A stretch of DNA of 64,000 nt from Eleusine coracana subsp. coracana. Its lineage: Eukaryota; Streptophyta; Magnoliopsida; Poales; Poaceae. The notes beneath the pieces were generated by a model. That model was given only the letters and a program-made list of their open reading frames with translations. It was not told the DNA's origin and ran no database searches. The translations under genes and the position numbers were made by a program. How positions within the stretch are numbered: the stretch's first letter is position 1; the number at the start of each line of letters is the position of its first letter. The stretch spans positions 21,802,808 through 21,866,807 of the forward strand of contig CM064417.1 in assembly GCA_032690845.1 (NCBI GenBank), in the 5' to 3' direction. This document shows positions 35,023 through 45,228 of this stretch, piece by piece.

Positions 35023-36368
35023 TGTCGGTGTTTAAATCACTGGCTAGTAGAATTTGTTCTAGGGGTGCGCATTTCAAGTTTGATAATGGCTATGCAAGAG
35101 GACACGGGGATTATACTGGTTCGGGGAAGCCCCCCTACATCCAGTTCTTGAGCTCGCTCGTGTTACTTGAACCGGGGTGTACAATGTTGGCGAGAGAGGA
35201 GGAGTCTCCAAGTCTCTGGTCATTCGTGAGTATGTGAGTTTGCTTGTGCCTCTGCTTTTAAGAAGAAGAAGGCTTCCCCTTGCATATTTCAAGGGGTTGG
35301 GCCCACCTTACAATGAGAGGGAGAGAGAGAGAGAGAGAGATTCCTACGCGTGGGGAGTCGGTGAAGCCGTGCTGGAGAAGGCGAAGCCTCTGGTCGATGG
35401 CGTAGTCGTTGGTCCCCGCGGCCCCGTCGTTCTGGTCTTGTGTCAGAGGACAGTGTGTCCAAGCGTACCCCTATTTTCCATCATTGGCCGAGCCTCTTGA
35501 TGCCTGTAGATGGCGTGTTCCACTGATCGGGGGTGATGCAGCATGGGTATTATCACGTCGCCCAGGCAAAGTTTAATCTACCTGTCTATCAAACCGTCCT
35601 TCGTCGCCACTGTTGGGTGTGTCATTGGGTGACAGCAGCATGGTATGCCTTGCCGTGCCTGCCATTGTTAGCATACGTGTTTAATGATGAGAGGAGCGGG
35701 CGCTTAGAGGGATGTGACCTCTTGATACTATAGAGGCACGCTTAGTACGACAGTCAAGTTGGGGTAGTTGGTGGTTGTTGACCGCCGCCACACTCGACCC
35801 CCTCATCGTGGGTCGGAACGTTGCGTTGTGCTTGGCCATACTTTCCTGGAGTTGGGATCTGTCCCATCTTGTCAGGGTAATAGAGTTTCTCCATCCTACT
35901 CTTTCCATCTGTTTAGTGGTTCATCAGGCTATCCCGTCATAGGGGCGGGGCCAACTCGGCGACAGTTGGCAAGGGCAGAGCTTGTTCAGTGGTCACGACC
36001 CCACTCGTGTTGTCACAACCGCGGCAATGACGAATCAGTCATCCTTATCTCCGTAGCTTTTGGTCAGGACAAACGACGGGGCTGTCAGAGGTGGGCGAGG
36101 CGAGTCGTGCCCAAACCTCTGTGGACAGGCTGGTGCCGTCTCGACCCCTCGAGGGGTCGAGCGGGGCGCCACCAACTTTCAACCCCCGACGGGTCGAGCG
36201 TGCTGTGGGTAGTACGGCCTCCGCTCCTGAGACTCGATTGGTACGGAGAATCCCTTCGCGGGGACTGCTCAGATGCCATCTCGGCAATGCTTAGGCGGAC
36301 CTATCGTCTTAGGTACTGGCGTGTTTCTAAGTGGTGCCATGTGGCACCTCCGGTTTTAACCCCCGACA
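35023..36368 (-). repeat. Tat 5' LTR (1346 bp)
   Basis: The ends are TGTCGGGGGT at 36368 and ACACCGACA at 35023 on the minus strand, an inverted pair. It contains a (GA)n microsatellite at 35316-35340. Bases 35388-36368 match 17686-18517. The neighbouring CCAAT (36369-36373) cannot be paired with a target duplication because the other LTR is truncated. Confidence 0.8.
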
Positions 36369-36840
36369 CCAATGGAGCCCAAATAAACTTTGTTAGTTTC
36401 CACTCAATGCGGTCTATTAAAAACAAATGGTAAAATGATGCCCCTTTAAATGTAAAATTAATAGTTATTTATTTTACTGAAACACTAAATAAATCACTAT
36501 AAATTCTAGAAATACAATTTAATTCTGAACTTTTGTATGCACTGTTATTTTATACTAATCTACTACCCTGATTTTTGGTTAGGAAAAATATGCATTATTT
36601 CATGCCCTAGGAATTATTTAGCACTTTTTCTTTTAAAAATGCTAGTAAATAAAATATTAAAATCTAGGAGCTTCCCCTTAGTGAAAATGATGTTTATACC
36701 TACCCCTGTACATGATAAATCACCCATGTCCAGAAACACATTTTACTATATTAAATGAATTATTTGTTCTCAAACCTATATTAACCCTATTAAAACGATT
36801 ATTGCACATAAAATGATAAGATCAAAGCTGGTTTCTTTGA
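36369..36840. other. Unassigned AT-rich segment
   Basis: This is AT-rich DNA between the Tat 5' LTR and the Tekay LTR fragment. It does not match the corresponding part of the Tekay 5' LTR (9560-10028), although both run into the same GCATATGGCTTCGAGAAC sequence. It could be a diverged LTR portion, the end of another insertion, or the Tekay 3' internal region. Confidence 0.4.
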
Positions 36841-37380
36841 AGCATATGGCTTCGAGAACATATTAGTAACAATGTATTCACCTTCACACTATTGCATTTT
36901 GCATTTTCCATATTATTGCATGTTATGGTATATTTCGGTACCGTTGACACCTTGCTCATACGTAGGTAACGAGAATTAGGATCCAGAACCAGTTAGCTAC
37001 TTATGTTGACCAAGGCAAGCCCTGGTTTGCATATGCCATTTTATAAAGTTTTACTAGTTTCAATATATCAATGCTTGTGTCTATGTTGATTAATGCATTA
37101 GGTTAATAGGAGTTAGTTGGAAATCCACTTGCACATTACCAAAATGTCCCATGTTAATGATATACAAGTCATGGTAGGATTCAATACTAAATTGCTATGC
37201 TTAGTAATAGAATATTATCGGTAGTCCTGTTTCTGTCACTAAGAGAATGACTTGATCACTAAAGATGAACTTAATAGAATAAATTTACTTTTGATGTTAT
37301 GGTCAAGCAGGGATAATGCATGAGTAGGTTTGCAGCAACACATGGCTGTTGACTACGGTAGTCCTACCTTATCGAACCCA
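36841..37380 (+). repeat. Tekay-like 3' LTR fragment
   Basis: It is homologous to 10029-10600 of the 5' LTR (about 93 percent by eye, few small gaps), beginning GCATATGGCTTCGAG and ending near ATCGAACC. The first 545 and last 915 bases of the LTR are missing. The copia 3' untranslated region resumes at 37381. Confidence 0.75.
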
Positions 37381-37571
37381 AGTGGACCATTCTTCAAAGC
37401 CTTGGGAACACCATGAACCACCATCCCAAGCTTAACCCATGTCCATTGCTATCTCAAGGAGGTCCTAAGTTGACCTACAAGCAAAGAGAAACAAGCACAA
37501 AACAAAGGCACAAACAACAAACAAAACAGACAAGGCTATACAAATTTACAAAGGACAAGCTCAAGGGTTAC

Positions 37572-39229
37572 TCATGTGATGTTTGAAAGGTTGAGAATGT
37601 TGAGTTCTCCCTGTAGCTTGTTGAAGGTCTTCTCGTCGAGTGGTTTGTTGAAGATATCTGCCAAATGTTCATGAGTTTGCACACTCACCAACTCAATGTC
37701 CTTCTTCTCAACATGGTCTCTTATTAAGTGATGCTTGGCTTGAATATGCTTTGCATGACCATGATCTCCAGTTTTGAGAGCCATTTTGATTGCCGCTTCA
37801 CTATCACAATATAATGGCATTTGAGTGAAGTTGATGCCATAATATGAGATATTTCGCCTCATGTAGAGAAGTTGTGTGCAACAAGCTCCCGCCGCCATAT
37901 ACTCCGCTTTGGCTGTAGATAGAGCCACCGAGTTTTGCTTTTATGAGCTCTAAGATACAAGAGATCTTCCAAAAAATTGGCACTCTCCCAATGTACACTT
38001 TCTATTCACTTTGCATCCTATGTAGTTTGAATCTGAATACCCAAGTAACTCAAAGCTTGTTCCTCTAGGATACCATAATCCCATCGTAGGTGTGTACTTG
38101 AGATATCTAAGAATCCTCTTCATGGCCTTCAAGTGTGATTCCTTTTGATTTGCTTGATAGCATGCACATAAGCACACACTAAACATGATGTCCGGTCTTG
38201 AGGCGGTGAGATAGAGCAAGGACCCAATCATTGATCTATAGAGCTTGGGGTTTACCGGTTTACCCTTTGCATCATCATCCAAGGGTTTGCTTGTCACCAT
38301 AGGTGTGTGCAAAGACTTGCAATTCTCCATGTTGAATCTCTTGAGAAGATCCTTGGTATACTTCTCTTGATAGATGAAGTTCCCTTCTCTCAATTGTTTG
38401 ACTTGAAAACCAAGGAACACATGCAACTCTCCAATCATTGACATTTGGAATTCCCTAGCCATCATCTCCCGAAACTCTTCATTGAACTTCTCATTGGTTG
38501 ACCCATAGATGATATCATCCACACAGATTTGACACACAAAGAGGTCCTTCCCAACATGCCTTGTGAACAAGGTTCTGTCAATACTTCCAATTTTGAAGCC
38601 ATTCTTGAGAAGGAAGTTCTTCAAGTGTTCATACTATGTCCTGGGTGCTTGCTTGAGGCCATAAAGAGCTTTCTTTAATTTGTATACATGTCTTGAATGT
38701 TTGGGGTCCTCAAACCCTAGAGGTTGTTCCACATAGACTTTCTCATTGATATCTCCATTCAAGAAAGAACTTTTGACATCCATTTGATGGAGCTTAGAGC
38801 CATTTTGTAGGCAAGTAAGATCCGAATAGCTTCAAGACGAGCCACGAGAGAAAAGGTTTCTTCAAAGTAAATACCCACCACTTGAGAATACCCCTTGGCC
38901 ACTAGGCGAGCCTTGTTCTTGACAATGGCCCCCTTCTCATTTTGTTTGTTCTTGAAGACCCACTTGGTGCCAACAATATTATGATTCTTGGGTCTCTCAA
39001 CAAGTTTCCACACTTTGCACCTATCGAAGTTGTTCAACTCTTCTTGCATAGCCATTACCCACTTGTGATCATCCATAGCTTCATCAATGGTAGTGGGCTC
39101 AATCATAGAGACAAAGGAGAAGTTCTCAATTTCAACATTTACCTCATCATCATTTTCTTCACTCACATAGTTGGGCTTGTATTGATTCCTCCTTGTCCTA
39201 ACTCCTTCATATGGACTCCCAATGATCAA
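37572..39229 (-). pseudogene. Copia reverse transcriptase and RNase H, broken
   Basis: On the minus strand, RT begins with V-W-K-L-V-E-R-P (39100) and G-T-K-W-V-F-K, L-V-A-K-G-Y-S-Q. After a frameshift and a nonsense change in the A-P-R-x-W-Y-E motif (near 38632), the palm follows with I-C-V-D-D-I-I-Y-G-S-T (about 38530), the copia catalytic box with Cys for Tyr. Then M-I-G-E-L-H-V-F-L-G-F-Q and P-Y-R-S-M-I-G-S-L-L-Y-L-T-A-S-R-P-D. RNase H is at 38070-37572 with G-Y-S-D-S-N-Y, A-L-S-T-A-K-A-E-Y-M-A and H-I-Q-A-K-H-H. It is divided by a frameshift near 37950 and ends at the stop at 37572. Confidence 0.9.
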
Positions 39230-39456
39230 GTCATGTGAATGATCCTAGTTGATAGCTTTGGGTCTAGGTAGAGGTTCTTAGTGCATCATGGATTGCTTGC
39301 TTTCTTGAGATATGAGTCTCTTGGATTCTTAGTGGGGTGGTAGAATCACTCATATGCTTTCTTATCTTGGAACTTGAGCTTGGAGTGGATGAGGAAGTGT
39401 CATGTGAAGAGCTTGGAGAAATGACTCGACGTGAAGTATGTGGGGAGGCTTGTGGC

Positions 39457-40995
39457 TCACTTCTGACTTGGGTTTCCTTGGGTAGGTCGATGCACTCTCA
39501 ATGAATCTTGGGAGGAGCTAGTGGGTGTGTCAATGGCATCTTGAGTTGGTTCTTGCACCTCAAAGGATGAGGTTGGTTGAGGTGGTAGAGTAGAGGACTC
39601 ACCAATATCATCATTATTGGCCTTGTGGGGTAAAACCTTGCCCACGGGTATGTTTCTCAAATCTTCCCTCATGGGTTCATCTCCAATGTTTACTTCATGA
39701 AATTCATCTCCTTTTTTAGAACCATTTGACTCATCAAATTGCACATCATGGGATTCTTCCACACAACCTGTGGCTAAGTTGTAGACCCTATATGGCTTAG
39801 AAGTCCCTAAGTACCGAACAAGAATGCCTTCATTAGTTCTACTCTCAAACTTCCCGGCCTTCCTCCTCTTCTTGAGAATGTAGCAAATGCAGCCAAAGAT
39901 CCAAAAATATGAAAAATTCTGTTTCCATCCAACAAATAGCTCATATGGTGTCTTCTTCAACAACCGGTGGAGATAGACATGATTTGAGGTGTAGCAAGCT
40001 ATGTTGATTGCTTCAGCCCAAAACCTATCATGAGTTCCATACTCATCCAACATGGCACGAGCAAGAGTGATGAGTGTCTTGTTCTTCCTCTCCACTAATC
40101 CATTCTGCTCGGGAGTATATGTAGTGGAGAGTTCATGCTTGATCCCCTTCTTGTCACAATATTCCTCCACTGTTGTGTTCTTAAACTCAGTCCCATTGTC
40201 ACTCCTTATCTTAACAATATTGGTCTTGAATTCATTCTTTGCTATCCTTGCAAACTTATTGAAAATGTCACTTGCTTGAGACTTGTCCACAAGAAAGAAA
40301 GTCCAAGTGTATCTTGTGAAGTCATCCTTAATCACCAAGCAATATAGATTGCATCCTAGACTCTTGTAATGTGTTGGTCCAAACAAATCCATGTGTAAGA
40401 GCTCCAGAGGATGAGATGTAGACATGAAGGACTTGGTGGTATGTGAAGATGCAACTTGCTTTCCAGCCTGACAAGCACTGCACCATCTATGCTTCTCAAA
40501 GGTGACATCCTTGATTCCTTCAACTAGATTCCTCTTGACAACATTCCTGAGTTGATTCATTCCAATATGTGCCAATCTTCTATGCCACAACCATCCCTTT
40601 GTTGCCTTAGTGAATAGGCAAGTACTTGGTGGCATGTTGCTTGATTTTAGGTCCGTGACATACAAGTTTCCAAGTCTCACTCCATGAAATACTAGCCCTT
40701 TCTTTGCATTCTCAACCAAACCACCATCCTCAGCAAATATGCACTTGAATCCCATGTCATAGAGTTGACCAATAGATAGGAGGTTGAAGTTGAGTGTTTC
40801 CGCAAGAAAGACCTTGGAGAGATGGAGGTCCTCAGTAATGGCCACCTTGCCTGATCCTCTAACTCTCCCGTTTGAGTTATCCCCGAAAGTCACCTTCTCA
40901 CTGTCTTCGTCTTCATCAATGTTGGTGAACATGGTTGACTTCCCGATCATATGTTGGATGCACCCAATATCGAGTATCCAATGGGTGCCTCCACT
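39457..40995 (-). pseudogene. Copia protease end and integrase, nearly open
   Basis: The protease active site appears as W-I-L-D-I-G-C-I-Q-H-M at about 40985 (D-I-G instead of D-T/S-G) after a stop at about 41000. The frame then stays open from 40950 to 39457 (497 residues). It has the GAG-pre-integrase HHCC zinc region (L-W-H-R-R-L-A-H-I-G-M to W-C-S-A-C-Q-A-G-K), and the integrase core with M-D-L-F-G-P, I-R-S-D-N-G-T-E-F and P-E-Q-N-G-L-V-E-R-K (D, D, E catalytic residues all kept). A Ser/Pro/Gln-rich C-terminal stretch follows. This is the best preserved polyprotein segment of the window. It would process and insert copia cDNA in the nucleus. The link to RT (39230-39456) is broken. Confidence 0.9.
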
Positions 40996-42528
40996 CTTTT
41001 AGTTGACCCTAGTAGTATCCATAAGACAAGCACTAGAGGAAGAAGGGTTAGTATCCAAAGCATTGCTCAATTGACTTGCACTAACCTCATCACGATGCAC
41101 TATGAGACTATCCTCATAATTAGGGATCCTTGCAATCCCCTCTTGAAGTCTTCTCTTTATAGGATAGTGAGGTGCATGATACCTCCATTGTCAATGACCA
41201 TCCCTCATGTGTATGTCATCAAGGTCGATGTAGTGGTGGGAAGGATAATAGAGACCGGTGACGTGCTCAAGCGCGTGTCCCACTTGTGAGTGGAGCACAA
41301 GTATCATCTCCATGGCCCTCTCAACTGAGAGCTCATATCTTCTATCAATCACCTCCTCAAGCAAGAAGCTCCTCTCAGGAGTGATGATTTGTAGAAGGCA
41401 CTTGTCAATCACTTGTTGTGTTGGGATCCGCCGTAGGCCTTGAAAGGAGTTTATCCTACATATAAGATCATAAATGCTCAAGAGGGTTTCAGGGAGGTCA
41501 TCATTAGGATTTTTCACAATTTCATCAAATTGAAAGAAAAGCTCCTATTGTATAGCTTGACGAATGTGCCAGAGCCGATCTTGTGGAGGAGATGGAGGCG
41601 CCAGACTGGTGAGATCGATCCTCTCAAATGATCGTGTGAGCAGTGTAGTCAGTGCTCCCCCTACACAAATGCGTGGTCCACCCGAAGTGCTTGGAGTAGA
41701 ACTCAGAATGGCACTTGAGGTAGAGGTTGATGAAGCGCTTGATGAAGAGCTTGGTGTAGGTCTTGATCCAAAGGGGTTGTAGAAGCTGTTGCAAGGCATT
41801 CTTGTGGAGGGATCAAAGAAGTTTGAGCTCAACGCTACTTCTTTCCCTTTGCTTGAAGGTGCTTCATTATTTGCCTTGAACTTCTTCTTCTCTGCCAAGC
41901 TTACGGAGATCTCCACATCCTTGAAGAGTATCCCGATCACATCATCAACAAAAAGATTCTTGTCCATGATGAGATAGAGGGTGATGTAGAGGAGCTTGCT
42001 GGTAGGGAGCAAAGTGAGGTTCTTCTTGACAATCCATATCTTGGGAAGCTCAAAATTAGTTGCTGCAATTCTGTCCATGATACCTCACAAACAAATAAGA
42101 GATTCAAGTAGGTCCTCATTCTCATTAGCACAAAAAGTAAAGAACTCCTCAACAAGCAAGTCACTAGCATAACCAACAAAAGGCTCACAAGCATGATCAG
42201 CACTAGTCATACTAGAAGAGCAAGCAAGATCAAGAGGCACATCATTATCATTCAACACATTAGGCACACTAGCAGAGCAAACTATCAAATCAACACTAGT
42301 AGAATTTAGGCACTCACTAGAACTCAACACAATCATCATCACACACATGATCATCGGTAAAGGTAATGGCAAAGTCCACAAGTGTGTCCATCAACTCATC
42401 CGGAATCATGGAATTTAAGTAGCGTTTTAAGCGATCCTTCCATGAACCATGACATGGCCCCAAATGGGATGACATCCCAACTCAATACGGTCCCTACTCA
42501 AGGCGGTTAAGTCCTATGATGAGCACTT
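40996..42528 (-). pseudogene. Copia gag region, poorly recognisable
   Basis: Between the primer-binding site and the protease the minus strand carries several broken frames: 42381-42085, 42078-41545 (177 residues with a Ser/Thr-rich stretch) and 41517-41191 (108 residues). I do not recognise the canonical copia gag core (UBN2) or a CCHC zinc knuckle. The region could be a strongly decayed gag or contain sequence acquired from elsewhere. The position alone suggests gag. Confidence 0.45.
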
Positions 42529-42543
42529 GGCTCTGATACCACT
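42529..42543 (-). other. Primer-binding site of the copia element
   Basis: The plus strand GCTCTGATACCACTT is the reverse complement of AAGTGGTATCAGAGC, the tRNA-iMet primer-binding site. It directly abuts the end of the 5' LTR (GATCCTTTCA) at 42544. Confidence 0.9.
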
Positions 42544-43576
42544 TGAAAGGATCGAGTGACCGAGAGGGGGGGGGGGTGAATCGGGAACTCACACTATGTA
42601 CCAAATTTGCCAAATACTAAAACCGACCACTCAAAACAACTCCTTCATAATTTTAGTGATGATCACACTAGCAAGATAATGAACCTATGAAAGGAACAAC
42701 AACCTAAGCATACTAGTCGATCACATAAAGGCAATACAACTCCTATGCAAGCTAGTCATAAAGACATGCAGAAGCAAACAACAAGCTAGTAAAGGAGCCT
42801 ACTCATGCAATGCTACAAGATAAGGAACTAGAGCACACAGCCATGAGTAGCATAATACATATAAGGGTGAGCAATCAAGCCAATGCAACTCCTATACATG
42901 CTAGTGATCAAATGCGGAAGCTAAACACTACTAGCAAGTAAAGAAGCCTATTCATGCAAGTCTATAAGGTAATCAACTAGAGCAAGGTAAACACACAAGC
43001 ACGAATAGCACGATATGTAAATGAAGAAAGTAAGGCACTATAGTAAGGAGTAGAGTAAGTGATGGCTTATGATTTTTTCTCAAGGTCTTGGAAGGATGGC
43101 GCCTTCCCCTACTTCTCGTTGGACCACTCCCACCGGAGTACCGGTCCCTCCCGCCACCAATGTGGAGTTCTCGCACACAAGCCCACAATCACTCTCGGAG
43201 TGAAGAGACGGTTGCGTCACCGCTGCTATGAAGGCACAAGCTCACCTCCCTTGAGAACCTGCCAGACTCCCTGAGCTGATACGGGCACTCACTAGCGATG
43301 CCCCTTTCACCGGTGGGCTCAAACTGGGTCACTCTAGATCCAACTCCAACGTCTCTGCCCACTGCTAATCCTCTATACTGACGGTACGGTCCGGTCAGCT
43401 GACCGTACCATCTGGTCTATCCAACCGTCAGACATGTCCGACATGTCGGACAACGCCGTCGGACTCCAGAGAGTTGGTTCCTCTCTGTCATGTGCTTCAC
43501 CCATACAGACCGAACCGTCCGGTCTGTAGACCAGACCATCCAGTCTCTATGGTCCCTGGCACAGATAGATTCCTCT
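42544..43576 (-). repeat. Copia 5' LTR (copy L2), truncated
   Basis: It is homologous to L1 and L3 from the inner end, but lacks a central block (around 8000-8270 of L1). At about 43576 it breaks off in GATTCCTC, where L1 would continue with GCTGAGTC. The outer 350 or so bases and the right target duplication are missing. Athila internal DNA follows immediately. Confidence 0.8.
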
Positions 43577-43765
43577 CTATAAACCCCATTGTACAATGAG
43601 AATGACTTAGTGACATAGTTGTGCTAGTTTACACTTACCCATATTGTGTTGGAGTGTGTGTTTGTGCACTTGATCCTTGCAGGTTGCTCATATTGAAGCA
43701 ACTCCTCATCCACCACTTCTATGTTTAATTTGCTCGGGACGAGCAAATGTTTAAGCTTGGGGAGG
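43577..43765 (+). repeat. Second copy of the Athila 3' internal end and polypurine tract
   Basis: It duplicates 5663-5848, ending GCTTGGGGAGG at 43755-43765 directly before an LTR start. Identity is about 90 percent by eye. The left edge coincides with the truncation of copia LTR L2 at a short TATAAA-like overlap. Confidence 0.8.
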
Positions 43766-44512
43766 TGTTGGCGGCCAATAAATTCTAACATAGGCCGCCA
43801 ACTGTTCGGGAAATGCAAGATTAAGACCTAAGATCAATAAATATTTGTTTAAACTAATAAGATTCCACTAGTTTTAGTGAGATATGTGTTTGAAGGTATA
43901 AAAGGGCCAAAAATTGCAAAAACATGAAGAAACACCCCGTCAGCTGATCACCACTGTGAAACAGCCATTTTCACCGGCTGACAGGTCCTTTACGGCTGAA
44001 ACCAAGACCCAGCCAATAGGGTCGTTTACGGCTAAAATCAGCACCCGGCCGATTCCACAAGATACTCCACCACGATGCCGTTTTCTCCTCCCAGACCAAG
44101 ACACATGAAACGTGGTGAAGGAAAGAAAGCCATAAAGTGGCCTAACCAGGAGAGGTCAAGGGACAACCCGGCAAGGGGATGGCACCCGACCAAGACCGCC
44201 GCCCGGCATGGGCTGCCGCCTAGCCTAGGTTTGACACCCGGGGTCGCTAGCCCATGAGGCCCATAAGGTCTATCGGCACCAAAATGAGGGAGTCGGTGGA
44301 AACCGACCAAACAACCATCATTGAGACACAATCCAAGCCATCAGGAGAAAGTTGGTTGGGGAACCGATCCAATCTAATGGTGCCCGACCCCGCCACCCGG
44401 CGGTGCATGCCGCCCAGCACACGTGGCCGCCCGGCCTTGCCCACTGTCCGGTGGACCGACTTCAGCCTACCGACTCTACTTCACCTACAAGTACCCCCCT
44501 GCCCATTGCCAC

Positions 44513-44522
44513 CTATAAATAG
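44513..44522 (+). promoter_or_regulatory. TATA box of Athila LTR copy A2
   Basis: CTATAAATAG at the position equivalent to 6592 of copy A1, followed by the same GGGGGAATT sequence. Confidence 0.7.
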
Positions 44523-45228
44523 AGGGGGAATTTGGCAGAAAAAGACATCAACTGAAGAAACACATCAAGGAGTCCATTTCCCACTACTTGTGCCACTTAG
44601 CAGATTAGGTTAGTTAGTCAGGAGTTAGAGTCTAGTCGAGAGCATTGCTCGAGATTCCGGAATCATCTCGGAGTCTTGGTATGAGCTCTCTTGTATCTTT
44701 TCTCTTTATGTGAGACTTATCTTTTATCAATATAAATATCTTTCCTTTTTTATCTTGTCAAGTATTTATTTTAACTTAGTCATTTCTTCAAGTTACAATC
44801 ATCGAGGAGAAACATTGTTGCGTAGTTCATGGGTTTCCCGGCTAGGATTTAATTAAGTTGAGTTCTTTCTGGGACTCAGACTTAGTTATTTCCCGGCTAT
44901 TCTTCCGCTAGGCCAACAGAAGAATATCTAGTGGTAGGCGATAGGTGGTGACACTTGATGCACTATCTCCCTTCAACCCTTTGAGCGAAATGTGGCAAAA
45001 GGAAGGAAAATCCATGGACCTGTCTATCTCCCTTCGGTCAGGTAGTTCTGCTTCCGAACTTGTACAATCAATGCCACAAAGATAGCAAACTCGATTATAG
45101 AATATATAAGGAAAGGGGGCCATGTCCATCCCTTTAGTAATCCACCACGTTCATGAAGTCTCAAGCAGGGTTGTCTAGAGATAGAGTACCCACTAGTACA
45201 TGAGGTTAGTTACCGACCCTTATTGGTG

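Larger units (their letters stand above)
17686..36368 (-). mobile_element. Tat/Retand-type Ty3/gypsy element with antisense extra ORF
   Basis: On the minus strand the order is: 5' LTR (36368 to 35023), primer-binding site TTGGTGCGCTAGGAGGGG, gag (34962 to about 32500), protease, reverse transcriptase, RNase H, integrase (ending about 24600), an extra ORF in antisense (plus strand, 21169-24081), tandem repeats, polypurine tract and a 3' LTR (18517 to 17686) that lacks its last 365 bases. The gypsy domain order, primer-binding site and antisense ORF are known features of the Tat lineage. The reverse transcriptase is split by a nested element (27370-31241). The remaining length without that insert is about 14.8 kb. 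The genes carry frameshifts and stops. Confidence 0.8.
9483..37380 (+). mobile_element. Tekay-like Ty3/gypsy element, itself filled by younger insertions
   Basis: A complete 5' LTR (9483-11515), a primer-binding site, a pre-gag ORF and the gag N-terminal half are intact in order. At 14782 gag stops at an Athila-type LTR. pol is missing. A fragment homologous to part of the LTR reappears at 36841-37380 beside copia sequence, which makes it the remnant 3' LTR. The lineage is taken from the gag sequence and the LTR type. Everything between 14782 and 36840 is either later insertion or unassigned. Confidence 0.6.
7200..43576 (-). mobile_element. SIRE/Maximus-type Ty1/copia element split by nested insertions
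   Basis: On the minus strand the order is: 5' LTR (43576 to 42544, truncated), primer-binding site TGGTATCAGAGC, gag region, protease, integrase, reverse transcriptase, RNase H (ending 37572), 3' untranslated DNA, polypurine tract AAAAAAGGGGGAGATT (about 8957-8942) and 3' LTR (8941 to 7200). The order protease-integrase-RT is diagnostic of copia. A long LTR and this polypurine tract point to the SIRE lineage. The block 9483-37380 is foreign and nested in its 3' untranslated region. The left target duplication is TAGTG at 7195-7199. The right one is lost because the 5' LTR is truncated at 43576. All ORFs carry stops or frameshifts. Confidence 0.8.
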
